Assembly: GCF_018069705.1 (NCBI RefSeq)
Contig: NZ_CP072943.1
Coordinates: forward strand, 2,797,668-2,861,667
Direction: 5' to 3'
From: Aminithiophilus ramosus
GTDB lineage: Bacteria > Synergistota > Synergistia > Synergistales > Aminithiophilaceae
DNA: 64,000 bases
The notes under the pieces are model-generated. The model saw only the letters and a list, made by a program, of their open reading frames with translations, searched no databases and was not told the DNA's origin. A program made the translations under genes and the position numbers. How positions within the stretch are numbered: position 1 is the first letter of the stretch; each line of letters begins with the position of its first letter. Of this stretch, positions 1-7,542 are shown in pieces.

Positions 1-63
1 GTCGGATTCGCCCCCTCCATGCTCCTCCTCGCCCTGCCCCTCCTCTATCTCGTCCACCGCTAA
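1..63 (+). CDS. 3' end of a membrane protein gene (partial)
   Basis: The first 20 codons in frame 1 read through hydrophobic Leu/Ala/Pro-rich residues ending LVHR and then TAA at 61-63. The composition and position just before a hairpin suggest the last transmembrane helix of an integral membrane protein such as a transporter. The rest lies outside the window, so the family cannot be named. Confidence 0.5.
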   Translation, partial: VGFAPSMLLLALPLLYLVHR

Positions 64-70
64 AGCCCTA

Positions 71-97
71 CGGTCCCGGCCTTCCCGGCCGGGACCG
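71..97 (+). terminator. GC-rich hairpin after the partial gene
   Basis: Perfect 11-bp inverted repeat (arms 71-81 and 87-97, loop TTCCC) eight bases after the stop codon. There is no U-tract, but its position between two transcription units supports a terminator. Confidence 0.6.
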
Positions 98-139
98 CCT
101 CATCGATTGGCCAAATACAATTAAAAGACTTAACATGAG

Positions 140-169
140 AGCGCATCCGCTTCTTATCGGCATTGAAAC
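140..169 (+). other. possible degenerate CRISPR-repeat-like element before cas10
   Basis: The eight bases ATTGAAAC at 162-169 equal the last eight bases of the CRISPR repeat (the expected crRNA 5' tag). They are preceded by CGCATCCG and CGG blocks that resemble CGCACCG and CGGG of the repeat. The element ends a few bases before the cas10 ribosome-binding site. An 8-mer match can occur by chance, so this is tentative. Confidence 0.2.
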
Positions 170-187
170 AGGAAAGGAGGAACGGCC

Positions 188-2560
188 TTGGAAAAGCAGC
201 TCTTACGGCGACTGATCGACGAAACGGCCATAGGCGGCCTTCTCCACGACGTGGGCAAGCCGGTGCAACGGGGAGGAAGGGAGAGACTCAACCACATGGA
301 GCAGGGCGGACGGTGGCTGGAGGCCCTGGGCGAGCCCTGGGCCTCCTTCGCCTGGGCCGCCCGCTTTCATCACAGCCATCCCAACTACGCCCTCAGGCTG
401 AGCGACTTCGACGATCCCCGCCACGCCCTCTCGGCGGCGGCCATCGCCGAGGCCGACAGCCTCTCCGCCGCGGAGCGGGAGGATCTGGAAGGAACGGGAT
501 GGGACAAAGACGCGCCGTTGCGCAACGTCTGCGACGAAATCCGCCTCGAAGGAAGGCCCCGGCAGGAAAGGCGGCCGACCTTTTTCGATCTGACCGATCT
601 GGACGGGACATTGCCCTTCCCCTCCCCCTCGGCGAAACGCTCCCTGGGAGCGGACTACGCGAAGATAACGTCGGCCCTGGCCGACCTCCTCGCCGACACG
701 AAGAAAGCCGAAACGTCCTTCCTCCTGCGCGCCCTCGAACGCTACACGGCCCTCATTCCCTCCGACACGGCCTGCGGCGGCGGTCGGTACCCGGACATCT
801 CCCTCTTCGATCACCTCCGCACGACGGCGATGCTGGCCGTCTGCCTCGTCGTTGCCGTCATCGCCGACAAGCCGGAGCTCCTCGGCGAAAGGCGTCCCGA
901 AAAGATCGCCGCGGCCCTCGGCCGCCTCTACAAAGAGGCGGCAGGAGAGAACGCCCCCTTTCTCCTCGTCGGAGGCGACCTCCGCGGCGTCCAGCGCTTC
1001 ATCTACGACATCTCCACCGCGCGGGCCCTGCGTCTTCTGCGGACGCGCTCCTTCTATCTGGAAATTCTCCAGGAACATATCCTTTCCACGCTTCTCGACG
1101 AGCTCGACCTCCCCCGAACGCAGGTCCTCTACGTCGGCGGCGGCCATTTCACGCTGCTCCTGCCCAACACCGCCGCCGTTCGGTCCCACCTGAGGACCTT
1201 CGATCGCGGCATCAACGAAGCCCTCCTCGATGAAGGCAGTCCCGCCCTCTCTCTCGGATGGACCCGCCTGACCTGGCGGGAGCTGAAAGAGGGCGACGTC
1301 CGCCAGGCCTACCGCCGCCTCTCTGCCGAGATGGAACTCGGCAAGGTCCGCCCTCTCAAAGGTCTCCTGAGCCGCGTCATCGGCGCGGACGACACGAGGG
1401 GACGAAAAAGCTGCCCCATCTGCGGCGGCCTGACCGACAGACTCGTCGACGACGACGGCCCCTGCTGTCCCCGCTGCGCCGACTTCGTCCGCCTCGGCGG
1501 CCGACTGGCCCGTCCCGAAAGCCGATACGCCTGCCCCGTGGAGGAAGGAGGCGATTTCCACGTCCTGGGACGACCCTATCGCCTCGTCAAAGAAGGTTCC
1601 GACATTCCGCCCGGAGCACCCTGGGCCTTCGTCCTCCGCGAGCCTCGGCGCCTGAGTCGGGACGAAGGAGGCAACGTCATCGCCCTGCCCTGGGAGATCT
1701 ACAGCTACGACAGCCGCATCGAAACCCTCCTCGACGAAGGGTGCGTCGGCGCGCGGCGGCTGGCCGCCCTGCGTCTCGACGTGGACAACCTGGGACGTCT
1801 CTTCCGGGAGGGCTTCCCCGACACGCAGGAGGAGACCCGACGCTACAGCCTCTCCCGGCTGGCCACCCTCTCGCGTCTCCTGTCCCTCTTCTTCCGCGAG
1901 GGAATCGCCCAGATCGCCTCGACGCCTCAGACCCGCCTCATCGGACCCCACGCCGGGAAACGGCGCCTCCTCGTCGTCTACGCCGGAGGGGACGACCTCT
2001 TCGTCGTCGGCGCCTGGAACGAGGCGGCCGAGTTCGCCATCGACACGGTCCGGGCCTTCCGGGCCTTCACCGGCGACAACGCCGACGTGACCCTCTCGGG
2101 CGGGCTGGTCCTTATCGACGACAAGACGCCCGTCTATCAGGCGGCCCGACTGGCCGGAGAAGCCGAAGACCACGCCAAGGACCACCGTTTCGGCGAAAGG
2201 ACCAAAGACAGCCTGACCTTCTTCCACGTCCCCCTCGTCCCCGGAAAGGCCGGAGAAGACCGGGCCTTCAACGTCAGGGAAGAGTTGCCCCGCCTGGAGG
2301 CGTGGATCGGCGGCCTGGCGGAACAGAGCCGCGCCGGAAAGGGGGACCGCGCCTTTCTCCGCCACCTGATGACCCTGCGGGAAAGGCAGATGGAAGGCGA
2401 CGCGCTCTGGAAAATCCATGGCGCCTATGCCGCAGGACGGAGCAACGACACAAGGGAAAAGGACTTGCTGGGGCAACTTCTGCAGAAAAGCGACGAACTC
2501 CGCATGGCCTGCACGGCCGCCCAGTGGGTCGACCTGGCCCTTCGCCGCACCGGCGACTGA
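188..2560 (+). CDS. cas10: Type III-A CRISPR effector large subunit Cas10/Csm1
   Basis: Large subunit of the Csm interference complex, 790 aa. An N-terminal HD nuclease motif is intact (LLHDVGK, H20-D21), expected to cut ssDNA when the complex binds target RNA. A zinc-ribbon follows (C409, C412, C427, C430 region). The palm domain carries GGDD at about residues 600-603, the cyclic-oligoadenylate synthase signature. Both catalytic centres therefore look functional. Translation starts at TTG, chosen because a strong AAAGGAGG lies just upstream. It is the first gene of a tight operon with csm2-csm5. No CARF-domain effector (Csm6/Csx1) that would answer cyclic oligoadenylate is found in the window. 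Confidence 0.95.
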   Translation: MEKQLLRRLIDETAIGGLLHDVGKPVQRGGRERLNHMEQGGRWLEALGEPWASFAWAARFHHSHPNYALRLSDFDDPRHALSAAAIAEADSLSAAEREDLEGTGWDKDAPLRNVCDEIRLEGRPRQERRPTFFDLTDLDGTLPFPSPSAKRSLGADYAKITSALADLLADTKKAETSFLLRALERYTALIPSDTACGGGRYPDISLFDHLRTTAMLAVCLVVAVIADKPELLGERRPEKIAAALGRLYKEAAGENAPFLLVGGDLRGVQRFIYDISTARALRLLRTRSFYLEILQEHILSTLLDELDLPRTQVLYVGGGHFTLLLPNTAAVRSHLRTFDRGINEALLDEGSPALSLGWTRLTWRELKEGDVRQAYRRLSAEMELGKVRPLKGLLSRVIGADDTRGRKSCPICGGLTDRLVDDDGPCCPRCADFVRLGGRLARPESRYACPVEEGGDFHVLGRPYRLVKEGSDIPPGAPWAFVLREPRRLSRDEGGNVIALPWEIYSYDSRIETLLDEGCVGARRLAALRLDVDNLGRLFREGFPDTQEETRRYSLSRLATLSRLLSLFFREGIAQIASTPQTRLIGPHAGKRRLLVVYAGGDDLFVVGAWNEAAEFAIDTVRAFRAFTGDNADVTLSGGLVLIDDKTPVYQAARLAGEAEDHAKDHRFGERTKDSLTFFHVPLVPGKAGEDRAFNVREELPRLEAWIGGLAEQSRAGKGDRAFLRHLMTLRERQMEGDALWKIHGAYAAGRSNDTREKDLLGQLLQKSDELRMACTAAQWVDLALRRTGD

Positions 2561-2583
2561 TCCTTGGGAAAGGAGGAATTACC

Positions 2584-3060
2584 ATGTCCGACGTCCACAA
2601 CGGCAACCGCTCAGGAAACGGAAGAGGAACCGTTCCGTCCCGCAACCGAACCCCGTCCGCCAACGACACCATGGAAGACCACATCCAGTTCATCAGGAGG
2701 CTCGAAAAGCTGGAGCAGCTCGGCGCCGATCGAATCATCCTCATCGGAGAGACCTTCGGTCAGGCGGCCGGTCACGTACTGCCCACCCGAAAGCTCCGCA
2801 AGATTCACGGCCAGATCGTCCTCCACGTCACCCGCAGCCGCTCGGGAAGGACGAAACCTTCCGAGATCCGGCTCATCAAATACCACCTGGCCTACGCCGA
2901 AGGCCGTGGGTCGAACCGGGAACGGCCGTTACTCAAACCGCTGAGCTCGCTCCTCGGCGCCGCCGCGGACAAGGTGACCGACATGGGCGACCTCGACCGT
3001 CTCCGTCAGCTTTCGGAATCGCTCATCGCCTTCCATCGCTATTACGGCGGCGGAGAATAG
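2584..3060 (+). CDS. csm2: CRISPR Csm complex small subunit Csm2
   Basis: 158-aa protein beginning with a low-complexity Asn/Ser/Arg-rich tail of about 28 residues. A helical body follows, with ILIGETFGQAAGHVL-type and SSLLGAAADKVTDM segments typical of the Csm2 family. Csm2 subunits line the inside of the Csm filament along the target RNA. The ATG is preceded by AAAGGAGG. The gene sits between cas10 and csm3, the normal type III-A order. The sequence is short and weakly conserved, so the call leans partly on context. Confidence 0.85.
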   Translation: MSDVHNGNRSGNGRGTVPSRNRTPSANDTMEDHIQFIRRLEKLEQLGADRIILIGETFGQAAGHVLPTRKLRKIHGQIVLHVTRSRSGRTKPSEIRLIKYHLAYAEGRGSNRERPLLKPLSSLLGAAADKVTDMGDLDRLRQLSESLIAFHRYYGGGE

Positions 3061-3086
3061 TCCCGAAGGGGGAAAGGAGAAAAGCC

Positions 3087-3854
3087 ATGACCCAGATCCG
3101 TCCTCTCATCGGCAAAGCCATCATCGAGGGAACCATCCTCTGCCGCTCGGGTCTCCACATCGGCGGCAGCGAATCGGCCCTGGCCATCGGAGGCGTCGAT
3201 TCCGCCGTCATCCGCGACCCTCTGACCAACAGGCCCTACATCCCCGGGAGCTCCCTCAAGGGGAAGCTCCGCAGCCTCCTGGAGAGAGCCCTCTCTCTGC
3301 CCCTCAACCGCAGCGGAGGAGGCGTGAGCCGCCATGAATGCAACGACGGCGCCTGTCCCGTCTGCCGCCTCTTCGGCGCCGCCGTCGACCCTCGGGCCGA
3401 AAAACGGCGCAACATCCCCTCGCGCCTCATCGTCGGCGACGCCTTTCTCAACGAGGCCAGCGCCGCCGAGCTCGAGGAGATCGACGGCAACCTCCCCTAC
3501 ACGGAAGAAAAGACCGAAAACGGCCTCGATCGCCTCACCTGCGCCGCCAACCCCCGACAGATCGAGCGCGTTCCCGCCGGAGCCCGCTTCGACTTCCGAA
3601 TCCTCTACACCGTCGAAAACGACGAAGAAGCCGCCGAAGACCTGGATCATCTGGAGGCCCTCCTCCGCCTTCTGGAAGACGACGCTCTCGGCGGCGGCGG
3701 CAGCCGCGGCAACGGCCGCGTCGCCATCTCCATCGAAAAGGTCCTCTACCGCAGCCTCGCGACCTATCTCGGCAGCGAAACCGAGAGGGAACTCGACGCG
3801 GCCTCGATCGGTGAAAGTCTGGCCGAAACTCTGGCCGCAAAAAAGGAGAACTGA
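3087..3854 (+). CDS. csm3: CRISPR Csm complex RAMP subunit Csm3 (target RNA nuclease)
   Basis: 255-aa RAMP protein and backbone subunit that cleaves target RNA at 6-nt intervals in type III-A complexes. The motif GGVDSAVIRDP places an Asp at residue 38, matching the catalytic Asp of characterised Csm3 proteins. PGSSLKGKLR (about 52-61) is the family hallmark. C85, C90 and C93 form a probable zinc site. A C-terminal GGGGSRGNGRV glycine-rich loop completes the RAMP fold. The start ATG has GGAAAGGAG upstream. It lies between csm2 and csm4 with short spacers, so it is in the same transcript. Confidence 0.95.
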   Translation: MTQIRPLIGKAIIEGTILCRSGLHIGGSESALAIGGVDSAVIRDPLTNRPYIPGSSLKGKLRSLLERALSLPLNRSGGGVSRHECNDGACPVCRLFGAAVDPRAEKRRNIPSRLIVGDAFLNEASAAELEEIDGNLPYTEEKTENGLDRLTCAANPRQIERVPAGARFDFRILYTVENDEEAAEDLDHLEALLRLLEDDALGGGGSRGNGRVAISIEKVLYRSLATYLGSETERELDAASIGESLAETLAAKKEN

Positions 3855-3859
3855 CCGAC

Positions 3860-4768
3860 ATGGAGACCCGAGCCTTCCGCCTCGCCTTCTCCGGCGGACT
3901 CCGGGCCGGAGTCAACTCCGGCGACGTCAACCGCATGAGCGACGCCGTGACCGCCTCCACTCTCTGGGGCGGTCTCGGCTGCTGCGCCGCCCGCCTCGCC
4001 GACGACGGACAGGTCGCCCGCCTCCTCACCGAGTGCCGACTCTCCTCTCTCCTCTGGATCGACGGGGAGCGCCCCCTCTTTCCCGCTCCTCATTTCGTAC
4101 CCCCTGCCGGAACGGATATCAAAGCGCTCAGGAAACACCGATGGCTCGAATTCGATGACCTCGCCCGCCTCGTCGTAGGGGAGGTTCCCCGAAAAGCCCC
4201 GATCCTCCCCTACGCGGAAGAACACCTCACCTCGGCCGCCATCGACCGATCGGACGAACGGGCCCTGCCCTACGCCAGGAAACGCCTCCGCCCCGCACCC
4301 GGCTGCGACGGGCTCCTGATCGCCCAACTTCCCCGAGATCTGGAGCCCCTCTTCCAGGCGGCCCTGGCCCTCCTCGGCGACAGCGGCATCGGCGGCGAAC
4401 GAAGCCACGGCTGGGGACTCTTTTCCCCCAGCCCCGTCAGCCTCGGCGACGGCGTCGCCGAGGCCCTCGACGCGTCGGGCCCCTGCTACCTCACGCTGGG
4501 AGCCCTCCTTCCCGACGTAAGGGAAACGTCCCTCATCGAATCGATGGCGGCGCCCTGCGGCTACGCCCTGTGGCGCCTGCGAGGCCACGTGGAAACCGGC
4601 GACATTCTCAAGCCGACCGTCACCTGCCTCGCCCACGGATCGCTCCTCCCCTTCCGCCCCCGCGGAAAAACTCTCGTCATCGGCCACGCCCAGGGACACC
4701 CCGTCTTCTTCAACGGAGCGCCTCCCGCTCTGGCCCTGGCCCGACCTCAGGAAAGGAGACCGACATGA
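3860..4768 (+). CDS. csm4: CRISPR Csm complex RAMP subunit Csm4
   Basis: 302-aa RAMP protein that binds the 5' tag end of the crRNA and contacts Cas10. The N-terminal pattern (SGGLRAGVNSGDVNRMSDAV followed by TLWGGL) and the glycine-rich GIGGERSHGWG loop near residue 180 match Csm4. It begins five bases after the csm3 stop. Its stop codon overlaps the csm5 start as ATGA, indicating translational coupling. Length is normal for the family. Confidence 0.9.
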   Translation: METRAFRLAFSGGLRAGVNSGDVNRMSDAVTASTLWGGLGCCAARLADDGQVARLLTECRLSSLLWIDGERPLFPAPHFVPPAGTDIKALRKHRWLEFDDLARLVVGEVPRKAPILPYAEEHLTSAAIDRSDERALPYARKRLRPAPGCDGLLIAQLPRDLEPLFQAALALLGDSGIGGERSHGWGLFSPSPVSLGDGVAEALDASGPCYLTLGALLPDVRETSLIESMAAPCGYALWRLRGHVETGDILKPTVTCLAHGSLLPFRPRGKTLVIGHAQGHPVFFNGAPPALALARPQERRPT

Positions 4769-5880
4769 AGGCCTTCGCCTCCCCCCTCAAACACTACCGC
4801 TGTACCGTCGAAGCCCTCTCCCCCCTTCACATCGGCGCCGCCGAGCCCCTCCCCGCCTGCCGCTACGCCCTCGGCGACGGAAAAGGCGCCGTCCTCAAGG
4901 CCGGCCACATCCTCCGGCGTCTTGATGACGGCTGCCGCCCCGATAGGATCCTGGAAAAACCGTCCGACCTGTCACGAGTCGACGACGACGCCATTCTCTA
5001 CCCCCTGAAACTCCCGCCTCTTTCACGACGCCTCAACAAAGAGGCTCACCCCTTCATCCGTGACGCTTTCGGGCATCCCTACCTCCCCGGATCGAGCCTC
5101 AAGGGAATGTTCAGGCAGGCCCTTCTCGTCTCCGCCGTCTGCGCAGACGAGGATTTCCGCCGCGAACTGGCCTGTCACGAAACGATCGGTGACACCCTGG
5201 ACCTCATGAACCGTGCCTCTCCCGAAAACATAGGAGCCATCCGCAGAAAAAACTGGAAACGGATCGACTTCATGGAGAGGGCTTTCCGCAGCCTCGACCA
5301 CCCCGCCCCGCAGAACGACCTCTTGCGCGGCCTCCGCGTCGGCGACGCCTTTCCCCTCGACGCGACGCCTCTCTCCCTTCAAGCCATCGACGTCTTCACC
5401 GCCAAGGGAGACGAAATGGTCCCCCTCAGCCCCGGCAACCCACCCATCTTCCGGGAGACGCTCCAGACCGGCCAGCGTTTCGCCTTCGACCTCGCCCTCG
5501 ACGAAGCCTTTCTCCACGGTTGCGAGAACGAAGTCCGAAGGAAGGGCCGGAGACTCACGCTGCGCAACGGTAACGACCTTCTTGCGGCCCTGCAGGATCA
5601 ATCCGCCCTCGTCGCCGCCCTCGAGAAGAGCTTCCTCCGCTCTCACGGCCTGGCCGAGCTGTGGCGGGAATCCTACGAGACCGACGACGGTCTGTGGGTC
5701 GTCGTGCGTCTGGGCTGGGGCTGCGGCTGGCTGGGGCACTCCCTCTTTCCCGCTCTTCGCTACGGTCCCGAGGCGGAGGAGACACCGGGAAGCCCCCGAT
5801 CGCGCCGCCTTGTCGTCGGCGAAGGGGGAAAGCCGCGCGATCTCCTTGGCTGGGCCAAAGTGAAAATCGACGAGAGGTGA
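4765..5880 (+). CDS. csm5: CRISPR Csm complex RAMP subunit Csm5
   Basis: 371-aa RAMP protein expected to cap the 3' end of the mature crRNA and help recruit trimming nucleases. EALSPLHIGAAEPL near the N-terminus and YLPGSSLKGMFRQAL (about 105-119) are typical of the Csm5/RAMP fold. The C-terminal part contains a GWGCGWLGHSL glycine-rich loop. The start is fixed by a GAAAGGAG site and the 4-bp overlap with csm4. Confidence 0.9.
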   Translation: MKAFASPLKHYRCTVEALSPLHIGAAEPLPACRYALGDGKGAVLKAGHILRRLDDGCRPDRILEKPSDLSRVDDDAILYPLKLPPLSRRLNKEAHPFIRDAFGHPYLPGSSLKGMFRQALLVSAVCADEDFRRELACHETIGDTLDLMNRASPENIGAIRRKNWKRIDFMERAFRSLDHPAPQNDLLRGLRVGDAFPLDATPLSLQAIDVFTAKGDEMVPLSPGNPPIFRETLQTGQRFAFDLALDEAFLHGCENEVRRKGRRLTLRNGNDLLAALQDQSALVAALEKSFLRSHGLAELWRESYETDDGLWVVVRLGWGCGWLGHSLFPALRYGPEAEETPGSPRSRRLVVGEGGKPRDLLGWAKVKIDER

Positions 5881-5884
5881 GATC

Positions 5885-6592
5885 GTGAAAGCCATCGGCA
5901 GCATCGCCCTCCACTTCACCCTCGAACAGGCCTGTCCTCTCGAAAGGCACGACGTCCGGTCCGCCCTGCTGGGTTGCCTGATAGAGGCGGCCTGCCCGGG
6001 AAGCGCCGCGGCCGACAGGGAGATCTCTCTTCGAGTCGGACCCGGCCTGGATGCCCGCGGCGGCTACGGAGGCCTCATCCTCTGCGCCTCGCGACCGGAG
6101 GCTTACGATCTTCTCCTCTACGCCGCGGCCCGAAGCCTCACGACCCCCACCGTCACGCCATGGGGGCTTTTAAGGACCGTCCACATCCTCTCCGAGCCGG
6201 GCAGACACCCTTTCCTGCGGCGGATCTTCCTCGGGAAGATCCGCCCTGCTCCTCTGAGAGAAACGGTCTCGCTGCGGAGTCACTCGCCCGTCGTCGCTCC
6301 CTTCGACCTGCTGGGCGACCTTCGGCAGGCGCAGGACGAGTTGGCCCGTCTGCTCGGGGAAACGGGGCTTCGGCCACAGGAAGAACTCTCTCCATGGGTC
6401 TTCCGGCGAATCACGCTTCGGCGGACCGGCAACGCCCCTGAAACATGTTCCGTCAAGGTAGAATTGATGTCGTCTCACCCCTATGCCGCTCCCATCCTCG
6501 ACTACGCCATCCTCCGAGGTTTCGGCGCCGACAGAAGCCTCGGACAGGGATGCCTCGATCTGGACAGGCCGCCAAGGAGGAATGACCCGTGA
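5885..6592 (+). CDS. diverged Cas6-family RAMP protein
   Basis: 235-aa protein with GTG start, in the csm operon and overlapping the next gene by 4 bp. RAMP-like features are an N-terminal beta-rich start, a central LRSHSPVVAP segment like the 'SPv' strand of Cas6, and a C-terminal GFGADRSLGQG glycine-rich loop. It lacks the YQHYLT-type N-terminal motif of the following Cas6, so it is probably a paralogue with altered or lost RNase activity. It may be a second pre-crRNA processing or repeat-binding factor. Identification as Cas6-like is by eye only. Confidence 0.55.
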   Translation: MKAIGSIALHFTLEQACPLERHDVRSALLGCLIEAACPGSAAADREISLRVGPGLDARGGYGGLILCASRPEAYDLLLYAAARSLTTPTVTPWGLLRTVHILSEPGRHPFLRRIFLGKIRPAPLRETVSLRSHSPVVAPFDLLGDLRQAQDELARLLGETGLRPQEELSPWVFRRITLRRTGNAPETCSVKVELMSSHPYAAPILDYAILRGFGADRSLGQGCLDLDRPPRRNDP

Positions 6593-7371
6593 GAATTGAA
6601 GTCTCCCTCTCCATCGCGCCCGAAAGCCGTCTTTCCGTCAATTACCAGCACTACCTGACCGCCCTCGTCTATGGCCTCATCAGCCGGGGAGCCCCGAAAT
6701 TCGCCGCCGCTCTCCACGACGGAAGTCCATGGCGGAAGGAGAGCCGTCCCTTCAAATACTTCACCTTCGGCCAGCTCTACGGAGGCCCGGGCACGACGGA
6801 ATTCAGCGACGGCGGGCTCACCTTCCACACCGACACGGTGACGTGGATTTTCGACGCCGCCCTTCCCGAAATCAGCACCCTCGTCGCCGACGGGCTCGGC
6901 GAAACGGGGAAAATCCGCATCGGCCCCATGGAGGCCAGCGTCCGGTCCGTTCGAAGCGAGGCCGAACCCGATTTCAGCGGCGGCCGCATCAAAGGCGTCT
7001 GCCTCTCTCCTCTCGTGGCCAGCCTCTACGACGACCGGCTGGGACACCGTTACCTGGGACCCCGGGATGAATCCTTCGGCGAGGTTCTGGCCAACAACGC
7101 CCTCCGCAAATGGCAGGCTCTCTTCGGCACGCCGCTGCCCGAGCCTCCCCTCTTTACCGCCGACGAGGACTACATGAGGCGACACAAGAGGACGAGCAAG
7201 CTCTACCGGTTCAAGGAGACGGAAGTCATCATCGGCCATCTCGTCCCCTTCACCCTGGAGGGATCGCCCCGCCTGCTCTCGTTGCTCTACCACGGCGGAC
7301 TCGGGAGTCGAAACGCCCTCGGCTTCGGCCTCATCGGAGAAGTGCGGCACGAAGGCTCTCGAAATTTGTAA
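6589..7371 (+). CDS. cas6: CRISPR repeat-processing endoribonuclease Cas6
   Basis: 260-aa Cas6, expected to cleave the precursor transcript within each repeat and leave the ATTGAAAC tag on the crRNA. Family signatures are SVNYQHYLTALVYGLIS (about 17-33), FKYFTFGQL, and the C-terminal glycine-rich loop LGSRNALGFGLIGEV. H22 in YQHY is a candidate catalytic residue. The GTG start overlaps the end of the previous gene. It is the last gene before the leader and array, so effector genes, processing enzyme and array read in one direction. Confidence 0.85.
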   Translation: MRIEVSLSIAPESRLSVNYQHYLTALVYGLISRGAPKFAAALHDGSPWRKESRPFKYFTFGQLYGGPGTTEFSDGGLTFHTDTVTWIFDAALPEISTLVADGLGETGKIRIGPMEASVRSVRSEAEPDFSGGRIKGVCLSPLVASLYDDRLGHRYLGPRDESFGEVLANNALRKWQALFGTPLPEPPLFTADEDYMRRHKRTSKLYRFKETEVIIGHLVPFTLEGSPRLLSLLYHGGLGSRNALGFGLIGEVRHEGSRNL

Positions 7372-7542
7372 CGACAATATCGGACCAAAACGCTCCAATC
7401 ACTCAATGCTTGACAGAATCGGCTTCTGGGCCTAGCCTTTCAGTGTGGTCAGATCGAAGTCCGCCAGAGAGCGGAAATTTCATAAAATACGGCTTTCGTT
7501 CACTTGCCCGGAACCCTCTTTCTCAGCGGCTTCCCAGGAACT
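7372..7542 (+). promoter_or_regulatory. CRISPR leader region
   Basis: 171-bp non-coding stretch between cas6 and the first perfect repeat, more AT-rich than its surroundings. A TTGACA at 7410-7415 could be the -35 box of an array promoter, but the -10 partner (TAGCCT, 7433-7438) is poor. A second AT-rich candidate, TAAAAT, lies at 7483-7488. Assigned as leader because all degenerate repeats lie at the opposite end and because the repeat ends in ATTGAAAC on this strand. Confidence 0.65.
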
